Shown in pieces: positions 51,277 to 59,114 of a stretch of DNA of 64,000 nt. The notes under the pieces were generated by a model. It saw nothing but the letters and a program-made list of their open reading frames with translations. It was not told the origin of the DNA and ran no database searches. How positions within the stretch are numbered: position 1 is the stretch's first letter; every line of letters begins with the position of its first letter. The position numbers and the translations under genes were made by a program. This DNA is from Oceaniovalibus sp. ACAM 378 (lineage in GTDB: Bacteria; Pseudomonadota; Alphaproteobacteria; Rhodobacterales; Rhodobacteraceae): the NCBI RefSeq assembly GCF_008085915.1, contig NZ_VSJK01000003.1, positions 124,001 through 188,000 of the forward strand, written 5' to 3'.

Positions 51277-52746
51277 TTATCCCTTGAATGGTTCGAAGAT
51301 TTCGGTGGGCAGGTGCATGCCCCACATCTTGAAGCGTTCCGAGAAGTGCGAGCGCACACCGGTCGCGGTGAAGTGGCCAATGATCTTGTTTTCAGGCGTC
51401 AGACCGACCCGCTGATAGCGGAACACCTCCTGCATCGAGATCACATCGCCCTCCATGCCGGTGATTTCGGTGATCGACGTCATCCGACGCGAACCATCCT
51501 GCAGGCGGCTGGCCTGTACGATCAGATTGACGGCGCTGGCGATCTGGCTGCGCACTGCCTTGATCGGCATTTCAATACCGGCCATGGCGATCATGTTTTC
51601 AAGGCGCGAAACACCGTCCCGCGCGCTGTTGGCGTGAATCGTGGTCATCGAGCCGTCGTGACCGGTATTCATCGCCTGCAGCATGTCGATCACTTCTTCG
51701 CCGCGGGTTTCGCCGACGATGATCCGGTCGGGGCGCATCCGCAGAGCGTTTTTCAGACAGTCGCGCTGCGATACGGCACCCTTACCTTCGACGTTGGCGG
51801 GGCGGCTTTCCATCCGGCCCACATGGATCTGTTGCAGTTGTAGTTCTGCTGTGTCCTCGATCGTCAGGATGCGTTCGTCATGGGCAATGAAGGACGACAG
51901 GGCGTTCAGCGTGGTTGTCTTGCCTGAGCCGGTACCGCCAGAGACGATGATGTTCAGCCGGGTACTGACCGCTGCCTCCAGATAGAGGGCCATTTCCGGG
52001 CTGAACGCCCCGAAACTCACCAGATCCTCGATGGCCAGCTTTTCCTTTTTGAACTTCCGGATCGAGACCAGCGACCCGTCCACCGCGATCGGCGGGACCA
52101 TGGCGTTGAAACGGCTGCCGTCGGCCAGACGGGCGTCGACATAGGGGTTGGATTCGTCCACCCGCCGACCCACCGCCGACACGATCTTGTCGATGATCCG
52201 CAGAAGATGGCGTTCGTCCTTGAACGTTACATCGGTCAGCGTCAGCTTGCCGTCGCGTTCCACGAAAATCTGCCTTGGACCGTTCACCAGAATATCGTTT
52301 ACGGTGTCGTCCTTCAGCAGGGTTTCCAGCGGGCCCAGCCCCTTGACCTCGTCGAACAGCTCCTGGTTCAGGGTCATGCGTTCGTCACGGTTCAGAACGA
52401 TGCCGATTTCGTCCAGCGCCTCGGATGTGATCTCCATGATCTCGGATTTCAGATCGGCCTCGCTCGCCTTGTCCAGCGCGGCAAGGTTGAGGTTGTCCAG
52501 AAGGCGGGCGTGCATCTCGACCTTGATTTCGCCAAGACGTTCGCGACGCTTCTTTTCCTTGCTCTCCGGCACAACCGGGGCCGGAACCGAGCGCAGTTTT
52601 GCCGCGGGTTTGGCCGGGGTCCGGGGCGGGACGGGCGCGGATTCTGGCGCTTTTGACGCTGCGGACTTGGCGACCTGCACCAGCGGTTTCGGCGCTGCGT
52701 TGGCAAGAACCTTTTCCGCATTCTGCTTTCTGTAACGGGAGAACAT
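51277..52746 (-). CDS. cpaF: Tad pilus assembly ATPase TadA/CpaF
   Basis: A 489-residue secretion ATPase that powers Flp pilus assembly. Walker A is [16 protein letters not shown], the Asp box is [12 protein letters not shown], Walker B follows in [19 protein letters not shown], and the His box is [16 protein letters not shown]. The N-terminal 80 residues are Ala/Pro/Lys-rich and probably disordered. It lies directly downstream of the tadZ/cpaE gene and upstream of tadB. Confidence 0.95.
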   Translation of the reverse strand: MFSRYRKQNAEKVLANAAPKPLVQVAKSAASKAPESAPVPPRTPAKPAAKLRSVPAPVVPESKEKKRRERLGEIKVEMHARLLDNLNLAALDKASEADLKSEIMEITSEALDEIGIVLNRDERMTLNQELFDEVKGLGPLETLLKDDTVNDILVNGPRQIFVERDGKLTLTDVTFKDERHLLRIIDKIVSAVGRRVDESNPYVDARLADGSRFNAMVPPIAVDGSLVSIRKFKKEKLAIEDLVSFGAFSPEMALYLEAAVSTRLNIIVSGGTGSGKTTTLNALSSFIAHDERILTIEDTAELQLQQIHVGRMESRPANVEGKGAVSQRDCLKNALRMRPDRIIVGETRGEEVIDMLQAMNTGHDGSMTTIHANSARDGVSRLENMIAMAGIEMPIKAVRSQIASAVNLIVQASRLQDGSRRMTSITEITGMEGDVISMQEVFRYQRVGLTPENKIIGHFTATGVRSHFSERFKMWGMHLPTEIFEPFKG

Positions 52747-52756
52747 CTGGCGTTCC

Positions 52757-54004
52757 TTACTTCGATGCGGTCGCGGCCGAACGATTCAGTTCGTGCGCGG
52801 ATTTTGCAATTTTCTGAATTTCGCGGCGCAAGGGGTTCTTGCGCGCGTTTTCGGCCAGAGGCAGACCATGATCGCAAGCCTGAACTACCTGTTCGCCACC
52901 GTCGGGCAGTTGCACCTCGATCTTGATGTCCAGGTTTTCGGCCAGACGCTTGACCCGGCTCTTGCCAGCCAGATCGGTGAATTTCGGCCCACGGTTCAGG
53001 ATATACCGCAGCCGTTCAACCGGAAGATCTTCGGCCTTCAATGCACGGATTAGACGCAGGGCGTTTTGCGCGCTGCGCATGTCCATCTCAAGCAGCAGGA
53101 AATAGACATGGGCGGCGTTCAGCACAGTTTCCGTCCACTGCACGACGGTTGAGGGCATGTCGATCACAACATAATCAAAGTTGGACCGCGCCTGATCAAT
53201 GATCCGCGCGACATCTTCTGCCCCGATCAGATCGAGGGGGAGCATATCAATCGGTGCGGTCAGAACATGCAGCTTGTCGTTGAAGGGCAGCAGCGCCTGA
53301 AGAAAGCTTTCGCTGTCCATGGTGTCGGTGTTGGTCAGCATTTCGAACACCGCTTCGCGGCGCGTAAGATCAAGATATGTCGACACCGCGCCATATTGCA
53401 GATCGAAATCCAGCAGACAGACCCGGGGGGCGTCGTCTTTTGAAAGGGTTGCCAGTTCCCAGGCCAGATTGACCGCAAAGGTCGTGGCGCCGACACCACC
53501 GGACAGCCCGTGCACCGGCAGAACAACACCCTCGCGTCCGCCACTGGACTTGCGCAGATTCGGAGCGGCGGGGATTTCTTCGATCAAGGCGGGTTCGGGC
53601 GCGCGAATACGCTCGATTGCGTCGTGCAGCGCCCCTTCGGGAAGCGGGTAGGGCACGAATTCCTTTGCGCCCAGTTTCAGAAGCTGGTGCAGCACCATCG
53701 GGCTGACCTCTTCGGCGATCACGATCACGCGGATGTGCCGTTCGACCGCGGTCTTGATCAGATCGGCAATGGTGTTGATGTTGGCTTCGTCGTCCTCGTC
53801 GATGGCAATCGCGATGAATTCCATCGCGTTCGCTTCGGGCTGGCCGAGGAAAACCGTGGCGTCTGCAAAGCTCAGGTCGCCCCATCGCTCGCCCATCTCG
53901 GCCTCCATGTCCTCGATCAAGAGATCGAAGTTCTGGACGTCGCGGCAGATCGTGCAGGCAAGGATCGGTTCAGGCTCAACCTGTTTTGCAGCTGTGTTCG
54001 TCAT
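52757..54004 (-). CDS. cpaE: Tad pilus localisation ATPase TadZ/CpaE
   Basis: A 415-residue protein of the CpaE/TadZ type. The N-terminal half resembles a degenerate receiver domain (IRVIVIAEEVSPMVLHQLLK). The C-terminal half is a MinD/ParA-like ATPase with the deviant Walker A GLSGGVGATTFAVNLAWELA, in which Ala takes the place of the usual Lys at GATT, and DFDLQYGAVSTYLDL. It positions the Tad machine at a cell pole. ATG 54004 is preferred to the longer frame to 54097. It heads the group cpaE-cpaF-tadB-tadC-tadD-tadD-cpaA. Confidence 0.92.
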   Translation of the reverse strand: MTNTAAKQVEPEPILACTICRDVQNFDLLIEDMEAEMGERWGDLSFADATVFLGQPEANAMEFIAIAIDEDDEANINTIADLIKTAVERHIRVIVIAEEVSPMVLHQLLKLGAKEFVPYPLPEGALHDAIERIRAPEPALIEEIPAAPNLRKSSGGREGVVLPVHGLSGGVGATTFAVNLAWELATLSKDDAPRVCLLDFDLQYGAVSTYLDLTRREAVFEMLTNTDTMDSESFLQALLPFNDKLHVLTAPIDMLPLDLIGAEDVARIIDQARSNFDYVVIDMPSTVVQWTETVLNAAHVYFLLLEMDMRSAQNALRLIRALKAEDLPVERLRYILNRGPKFTDLAGKSRVKRLAENLDIKIEVQLPDGGEQVVQACDHGLPLAENARKNPLRREIQKIAKSAHELNRSAATASK

Positions 54005-54211
54005 CGCCTGTATCCTTCGGTTACCACACCCATGCGGGATCGGCGCAACCGCAAATGGGTTGCCGGATGCCGTCTCCCTGGAGCATGGGCGCGTCAAGAT
54101 TCGCGCTGGTTGCCCGTCAAGAAGACATTGCTGGGAAATGTTGGCGACATTGAGGCTAAAACAACGTCATTACCCGCTTTGCGGAGACATTTTTGTGATG
54201 CCGGAAACGAC

Positions 54212-54238
54212 AAAGCGCGGGACCATGGCCCGCGCTTT
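54212..54238 (-). terminator. Strong hairpin between the two halves of the Tad locus
   Basis: AAAGCGCGGG (54212-54221) and CCCGCGCTTT (54229-54238) form a perfect 10-bp stem around ACCATGG. It lies just after the small lipoprotein stop codon and about 210 bases before cpaE. The downstream reverse-strand bases (GTCGTTTCC) are only weakly U-rich, but the stem likely ends or reduces the upstream transcript. Confidence 0.7.
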
Positions 54239-54246
54239 GGTTTGTT

Positions 54247-54633
54247 TCAGCCTCCGGCGGAGGCGATTTCGGCAAGTCCGCCCGCGCCTCCTGGCGGCAA
54301 TTCGGTCGCGCTTTCGACATATTCTTCAAAGATGACCTGCGCGTATTTGCCGTTCAGATCACCCGAACACTGGACACGCCCCTTACTATAGCCCGCTGGT
54401 ATGCCCACTTGCGGGCTTTTCGGACTGTCGGGGTTCAGGACGACGACAGGCTCGGGCAGGATATATCCCTTGGCCTTTCCGCGGCAACTCATCGCTTGTG
54501 TGTTATGCATCGTCGGATTGCCGAACCCGCCTTCGTCGATGAAGGCGCCGGCCTGTTGATTCCAGCTGTCCGCACAGGCGGAAAGACCGGAAATTGCGCC
54601 GATCAAGACAAGCGATCTGAGATGTTTTGTCAT
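54247..54633 (-). CDS. Small lipoprotein of the Tad locus, function unknown
   Basis: A 128-residue lipoprotein with signal peptide MTKHLRSLVLIGAISG and lipobox LSAC. The mature part contains GNPTMHNTQAMSCRGKAKGY and VQCSGDLNGKYAQVIFEEY, with two further Cys that may form a disulphide. It starts five bases after the secretin gene stop and has the site GGAG. I do not recognise CpaD features, but it occupies the place where an outer-membrane accessory of the secretin would be expected. Confidence 0.7.
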   Translation of the reverse strand: MTKHLRSLVLIGAISGLSACADSWNQQAGAFIDEGGFGNPTMHNTQAMSCRGKAKGYILPEPVVVLNPDSPKSPQVGIPAGYSKGRVQCSGDLNGKYAQVIFEEYVESATELPPGGAGGLAEIASAGG

Positions 54634-54638
54634 GATTT

Positions 54639-56057
54639 TCACTCCATCACATAGCCGTAAGAGCCGCCGAAGTCTTGTTTGGCGACTTCACCCGCTGCGC
54701 CCCGTGTCGGACGGTTGGTATTGCCGGCGGTCTTGCCGAACAAAAACAGATCCGATTCGGTCGGCGGCGTTATCCGGTCGGTCGGCAGGACCAGAGCCTC
54801 GCCCCGGACGGGGGTGACGAGATGGGGCGTGATGATGATGACCAGCTCCGATTGCTTTCGTTCATATTCGGCGCTGCGAAACAGTGATCCGAGAACCGGT
54901 ATATCGCCCAGCCAAGGCACCTGACCGGCGAGATCCTGAAAATCGTCCTCAAGCAGACCGGCGATCGCGAAGCTTTCGCCATCGCGCATTTCCACCACCG
55001 TGCTGGTTTCACGCCGCCGGAACGAGTTGACCGAAAAGCCGTTGGCCTGGAATGTCACGGTATTGTCCAGCCCCGACACCGCCGCCTTCAGTTGCAGGTT
55101 GATCAGATCCTTGTCCACGACGCGCGGTGTAAAGGTCAGTTCGACCCCGAAGGGTTTGTAGCTGATGCTGACGCCGCCGTCTCCGTCGACAATTGGAACC
55201 GGGTATTCGCCACCTGCCAGAAACGATGCCTCCTGCCCCGAAAGGGCGGTTAGGTTCGGCTCGGCCAGGGTGCGCACGACGCCTTTCGACTCCAGAGCCT
55301 CAAGCAGCACGGCAAATTGCAGGCTGCCGGCGCCAAAACCAAGGGCAAGCGCGCCTTCGCTTTCTTTGCTCGAGTTATAACCTTGGCCGGTCAGGACGCT
55401 TGTCGTGTTGGCCCCCTGGAGTGACCCGGTGCCAAGGGTGACCCCGGTGCCACCTGCCATGCCGCCAATCGCAAGCGAGGACGACAGCGATTTGCGGACC
55501 GACCGCTGCATTTCGGCAAACCGCACCTTCAGCATGACCTGCTGGGTGCCGCCGACCGACATCAAATTACTGACCCGTTCAGGGGCATATCGGTTGGCCA
55601 GGTCCAGCGCACGGTCCAGCCGGGTGATCGAGCTGACGACGCCCGACAGGACGATCCCGTCGTTCGCCGTGCGCACTTCGATCGGTTCGCCGGGCAGGAT
55701 CTGGCGCAAGCGTTCCTTGAACTCGGCGATATCGGGAGAGACCTGAACTTCGACGTTGGTGATCAGCCGGCCTTCGGCATTCAGCAAAGTCAGCGTGGTT
55801 CGCCCGGGCGCCTTGCCCAGCACATAGATGGTCCGGTCCGACAATGTGGAAATGTCGGCGATGGATGGGTTGGCAATGGATAGTTCTGCAAATGGCTGAT
55901 CTGATTCGACCACCACCGCACGGTTCATCGGCACGTTCAATGCGCTTGAGGTTGACCCGTTCATCACCCTCAGGGTTTCGGCTTGCGCAGCCGGAACCGA
56001 CGCCACTGCCACAGAAAACCCCAACAGCACGGCCCTCAGAAATCTGTCAATCTGCAT
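54639..56057 (-). CDS. cpaC: Tad secretin CpaC/RcpA
   Basis: A 472-residue outer-membrane secretin. The signal peptide ends near PAAQAETLRV. The N-domain region includes LNVPMNRAVVVESDQPFAEL and a BON-like segment (NDGIVLSGVVSSITRLDRAL). The secretin core contains SGQEASFLAGGEYPVPI and the C-terminal GQVPWLGDIPVLGSLFRS with VIIITPHLVTP. It forms the channel through which the Flp pilus passes. The start follows AGAGG. Cotranscribed with the small lipoprotein gene and downstream of cpaB. Confidence 0.93.
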   Translation of the reverse strand: MQIDRFLRAVLLGFSVAVASVPAAQAETLRVMNGSTSSALNVPMNRAVVVESDQPFAELSIANPSIADISTLSDRTIYVLGKAPGRTTLTLLNAEGRLITNVEVQVSPDIAEFKERLRQILPGEPIEVRTANDGIVLSGVVSSITRLDRALDLANRYAPERVSNLMSVGGTQQVMLKVRFAEMQRSVRKSLSSSLAIGGMAGGTGVTLGTGSLQGANTTSVLTGQGYNSSKESEGALALGFGAGSLQFAVLLEALESKGVVRTLAEPNLTALSGQEASFLAGGEYPVPIVDGDGGVSISYKPFGVELTFTPRVVDKDLINLQLKAAVSGLDNTVTFQANGFSVNSFRRRETSTVVEMRDGESFAIAGLLEDDFQDLAGQVPWLGDIPVLGSLFRSAEYERKQSELVIIITPHLVTPVRGEALVLPTDRITPPTESDLFLFGKTAGNTNRPTRGAAGEVAKQDFGGSYGYVME

Positions 56058-56263
56058 GTGATCTGCCTCTCTGATCACGGTTTGGTCCGGATCTTTACGC
56101 CCGGATTTCGCGATACCATGCGGCAAATGTACTTTTCATGCAAGAATCAAGGGATTGTAGCACACATATGTTGTGGACAAGTGGCAACACACGACAGGTC
56201 TTGCGTCACCGATGCGCCGCGCACACCCGATGTGGGGTCGCAGCGCCCGATTCTAGAAATCGA

Positions 56264-57115
56264 TCAATTGGTGCAGGCTACGGGAATCTCGACCACGTCC
56301 GCGCCCCTGCGGGTTCTGATCGTGCAGACGCGCTCTTTCTCGACCTCGACAATCATTTCGTCGGCGATACCAAGCAGATCGCGCTGGTCGATCTCGACAG
56401 CGGCTGAAACGCTGGTGTCTTCGGCGCCAACAAGGGCAAGCGACAGACGACCCGTGGATTGCGCCTGCGCCAGCGAAGCCACTTGCCGCGATGTCGCCTC
56501 AACCGTGACGGTACGCGCCACCGAGGGACTGGAGCGATCTTCGTCAGCGGACTGGTCGATTGCAACGAGGCGCACGCCGGTTTCGATCAACTTTGTCACT
56601 TCCTGACTACCGCCGCGCTGGGTGGGCTGGTTGCCACTCCAGAACACGTCGACCCGGTCACCGGGGCGCAAAAACCCCGACACGCCGGACGAAACATTGA
56701 CCCCAATTGCAAAGGCCCGCATTCCGTTTGTCAGGCGCGATGATACGCCGGCATCCATTCCGGGTTCGGTCACTTTGCTGGCCAGAATCGCTTCGTCTTT
56801 TTCCATCGTGCGCAGTACCGCGCGGGGTTTGCGTCCTTCGTCGGGGAAAAGTGCGGCCCCATCCTGAAACACACCTTCAGGGATCGCGTCCTGCGGCCAG
56901 TTGACTGCGCGCACGTCTTCGGCGGCCAGTCGTTCCCCATAGCGGACGGTCCGGTTCACCACGAAGACCTGTTGAGTGGGCACCGCGACGCCCTGACGGG
57001 AGCGTTCAAGCTCAAGAGCGGCCTTTTGTTCGGCGAAATAGCCATTTGCCATGTAGACCGCAAACCCGGCCAGTCCCAGGCCGAGGATCAGTACGAATCC
57101 GAATACCATACGCAT
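56264..57115 (-). CDS. cpaB: Tad pilus assembly protein CpaB/RcpC
   Basis: A 283-residue protein with one N-terminal membrane helix (VFGFVLILGLGLAGFAVYMA) and a SAF-like domain beginning VVNRTVRYGERLAAEDVRAV, followed by the RcpC part (RAFAIGVNVSSGVSGFLRPG; VDVFWSG). CpaB proteins act in the periplasm beside the secretin. The gap of 206 bases to the secretin start contains no gene. It stands downstream of the prepilin genes. Confidence 0.9.
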   Translation of the reverse strand: MRMVFGFVLILGLGLAGFAVYMANGYFAEQKAALELERSRQGVAVPTQQVFVVNRTVRYGERLAAEDVRAVNWPQDAIPEGVFQDGAALFPDEGRKPRAVLRTMEKDEAILASKVTEPGMDAGVSSRLTNGMRAFAIGVNVSSGVSGFLRPGDRVDVFWSGNQPTQRGGSQEVTKLIETGVRLVAIDQSADEDRSSPSVARTVTVEATSRQVASLAQAQSTGRLSLALVGAEDTSVSAAVEIDQRDLLGIADEMIVEVEKERVCTIRTRRGADVVEIPVACTN

Positions 57116-57314
57116 GGGATTTCCTTTCCAGATATTGCGCCCACCCCGAGTGAGCGGGGGGCACGTGTTTCGGTGTGGGTTCGTTTTGCGCGTGCAATGG
57201 GGCGAAACGATGCTGTTTCTGAGTGTTTGTTGCGGTTCTGGAAAAGGTCTGTCCGCCAGTCGGGTTCAGAAGGTGGCCCGACTTTGTATTGCGACACGGA
57301 CGAAAATGCGGGCG

Positions 57315-57332
57315 GGGACGCTCTTGCGTCCC
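57315..57332. repeat. Hairpin downstream of the second prepilin gene
   Basis: GGGACGC (57315-57321) and GCGTCCC (57326-57332) pair around TCTT. It is about 30 bases past the reverse-strand prepilin stop codon and before cpaB, so it may act as a processing or attenuation stem. No T-run follows. Confidence 0.45.
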
Positions 57333-57359
57333 AGACTCGTCGTTCCGCCGGATGGTTGC

Positions 57360-57548
57360 TTAGAATGTGGTGATCATCGCGCGTGATGCCATATTCGAGC
57401 TCATGGTTTCAGTGGCGTTTTTGCTACCAGTTGCGATTGTGCCCATGACCGCAAGTGTCAATGCCATCAACAGAGCGGTCAACAGCACCCAATCCACAGT
57501 AATTGCGCCGGATTCGTCGGACAGAAAACTTGTAGAACGTGATTCCAT
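57360..57548 (-). CDS. Flp-type prepilin, second copy
   Basis: A 62-residue prepilin. The short leader MESRSTSFLSDESG ends in Gly, followed by AITVDWVLLTALLMALTLAV, so the predicted cleavage is G/AITVD with Asp at position 5 where classical Flp has Glu. A single hydrophobic helix and a short hydrophilic tail (NATETMSSNMASRAM) follow. The ribosome binding site is weak. It lies between the first prepilin gene and cpaB and is probably a minor pilin or expressed at lower level. Confidence 0.85.
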   Translation of the reverse strand: MESRSTSFLSDESGAITVDWVLLTALLMALTLAVMGTIATGSKNATETMSSNMASRAMITTF

Positions 57549-57675
57549 TGTCAGACTCGCAATATTGTTTTTTTACCGTTGTCAGTTCTGTATCTGGCGC
57601 GTCCTAACCCACGTGGTAATTGTTGCCATAAATTTTACGTGCGGTTGAACCCTTAGGTCTTGGGAAGTCAGTGCT

Positions 57676-57704
57676 CCGGGGGCGCCCTTTGAATGCGCCC
57701 CCGG
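57676..57704 (-). terminator. GC-rich hairpin after the major prepilin gene
   Basis: CCGGGGGCGC (57676-57685) and GCGCCCCCGG (57695-57704) form a perfect 10-bp stem with a 9-base loop, ten bases beyond the stop of the first prepilin gene. Reading downstream on the reverse strand there is no U-tract, so partial readthrough into the second prepilin and cpaB is likely. Confidence 0.75.
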
Positions 57705-57713
57705 AATTCTTTT

Positions 57714-57920
57714 TTAGCTCGATGGAGCCCAGTCGGTCTCGATTGTCGTTCCGTTCAGTTGGGTCGAGATGGCTTTGGTTACCGTTTCGGTGCCGCTCTT
57801 GACGGTGGTCAGCACGGCGATGCCCAAGCCTACGATGGCGGCGGTCAGTACGACCCAGTCAACGGTGACAGCGCCGTCTTCGTCGTTGCGGAATTTCTTG
57901 GCGATTTTGAAGAATTTCAT
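57714..57920 (-). CDS. flp: Flp-type prepilin, first copy (probable major pilin)
   Basis: A 68-residue prepilin beginning MKFFKIAKKFRNDEDG, with predicted cleavage after Gly16 and mature start AVTVDWVVLTAAIVGLGIAV. The Asp at +5 with Trp at +6 is the form seen in Rhodobacteraceae Flp pilins. The C-terminal tail TEWAPSS-like (ETDWAPSS) is Thr/Ser-rich, offering possible O-glycosylation sites. The ribosome binding site is AAGGAAC. It is first in the reverse-strand series and separated from the next gene by a stable hairpin, which fits higher expression than downstream genes. Confidence 0.9.
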   Translation of the reverse strand: MKFFKIAKKFRNDEDGAVTVDWVVLTAAIVGLGIAVLTTVKSGTETVTKAISTQLNGTTIETDWAPSS

Positions 57921-58290
57921 TTTAGTGTTCCTTTTGGTTTCGTGTTTCAGTTTCAGTTTCAGTTTCAGTCCCGATCCGATTTCGCTTTGGACCGGTCTGC
58001 GTTTGACCCGTGTTTGCGTTCGGAATGATCCTATAAAGCCTGTGGATTCGGGCAGGAATTGGGCGTCGTTGGGGCATTCCTGGCCCGCATGCATGTTGGC
58101 GCTGAATCGGTTCATAACCGGCTGAAATTTAATTGAAATAATTTTAGAAAAATTTCTTTGCGTCGCGCCATGCGTTCCTGAAAAACCATAGTCGGGCACG
58201 ATTCGGACGCGCAAACTGCGCTCCGGCTGGCCCGCCCGACGTTTTCTTGCAACAATTGAAAAAACCAATACAGGGCGGAGCAGCGACCCT
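57921..58290. other. Divergent control region of the prepilin and lytic transglycosylase genes
   Basis: About 370 bases with no gene. It contains the hexamer repeat at 57944-57968 close to the prepilin start and an AT-rich patch at about 58125-58156 (TTTAATTGAAATAATTTTAG) that stands out in this GC-rich region and is a likely promoter or activator site. Full CtrA-type TTAA-N7-TTAA spacing was not found. Confidence 0.5.
57944..57968. repeat. Four tandem copies of GTTTCA in the prepilin 5' leader
   Basis: TTTCAG units repeat at 57945, 57951, 57957 and 57963 without mismatch. On the coding strand they read CTGAAA repeated, about 25-50 bases upstream of the major prepilin start codon, so they lie in the promoter or the untranslated leader. 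Confidence 0.8.
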
Positions 58291-59109
58291 ATGAGGCAGA
58301 ATTTCATCACGTCGATCACGCTTGCGGCTTGCCTGAGCGTTTCACCGGCCATGGCTGAAGGGCCACAGCCGTTCCCCGAGTTTACTTTCAAGCGGATCAA
58401 GCCGCCCAAAGCCGGAGAGGTGAAACGGATCACCGTCCAGGTAGAGCCGCAGGCGCCCCGTGTCGCGCTGGTGACACGCCCGGTGACGCCCGACGCGCCT
58501 CCGGGCATCAAGGCTCCGGCCAGTGACGCGCTGGATTGGTTCTGGGGCAGGGTGGAGGGCGGTTCGCCGGCCACGCGCGTTGCATCAGCGATGATCGCGT
58601 TGCAGTCGGGGCAGGTGGCCGCGCCGCGATTGCAAAATCTGCGCGACATCGCCGACCGGCACGGCACCGACATCCTGAAGGCGACGATCGGCACCCGGGT
58701 TTCGCCCGCCTTTGCACTGGCGGTGATCTCGGTCGAATCGGGCGGTCGTACCGATATCCTGTCACGCGCTGGCGCACAGGGGTTGATGCAGCTGATGCCG
58801 GCCACGGCCGAGCGTTTCGGCGTCATGGACCGCACTGTCGCGTCCGAGAACATCCGCGGCGGTGTCACCTATCTTGACTGGCTGATGGGCCGGTTCGGGG
58901 GTGACCCGCTGCTGGCGCTGGCCGGGTATAACGCCGGTGAAGGGGCGGTCGACAAACATGGCGGCGTTCCCCCCTATGCCGAAACCCGGGGCTATGTGCC
59001 CAAGGTGCTGGCCGCCTGGTCGGTGGCCAAGGGACTGTGCCTGACGCCACCCGAACTGATCACCGATGGCTGCGTCTTCGTCGGCAACCGCACTGCGACG
59101 AATGGCTGA
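58291..59109 (+). CDS. Secreted lytic transglycosylase (SLT family)
   Basis: A 272-residue periplasmic enzyme with a signal peptide ending near SPAMAEGP. A Pro-rich linker leads to the SLT domain: ALAVISVESGGRTD with the catalytic Glu, AGAQGLMQLMPATAERFG, ENIRGGVTYLDWL and LAGYNAGEGAVDKHGG. It would cleave peptidoglycan glycan strands. Its position next to the pilus genes suggests a role in opening the wall for the Tad machine. It ends five bases before the HAD-UbiA gene, so the two are probably cotranscribed. Confidence 0.9.
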   Translation: MRQNFITSITLAACLSVSPAMAEGPQPFPEFTFKRIKPPKAGEVKRITVQVEPQAPRVALVTRPVTPDAPPGIKAPASDALDWFWGRVEGGSPATRVASAMIALQSGQVAAPRLQNLRDIADRHGTDILKATIGTRVSPAFALAVISVESGGRTDILSRAGAQGLMQLMPATAERFGVMDRTVASENIRGGVTYLDWLMGRFGGDPLLALAGYNAGEGAVDKHGGVPPYAETRGYVPKVLAAWSVAKGLCLTPPELITDGCVFVGNRTATNG

Positions 59110-59114
59110 CGACT

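Noticed and set aside
58125-58156. AT-rich patch resembling a CtrA site upstream of the prepilin gene.
   Set aside because: The half-sites do not have TTAA-N7-TTAA spacing; only one TTAA is present. Kept as a possible promoter patch, not as a CtrA site.
58024-58868. The prepilin frame can be read from far upstream, giving a 384-codon protein.
   Set aside because: The upstream part is antisense to the lytic transglycosylase gene, contains the hexamer repeat translated as Lys-Leu, and would bury the prepilin leader. The ATG at 57920 with its own ribosome binding site is the real start.
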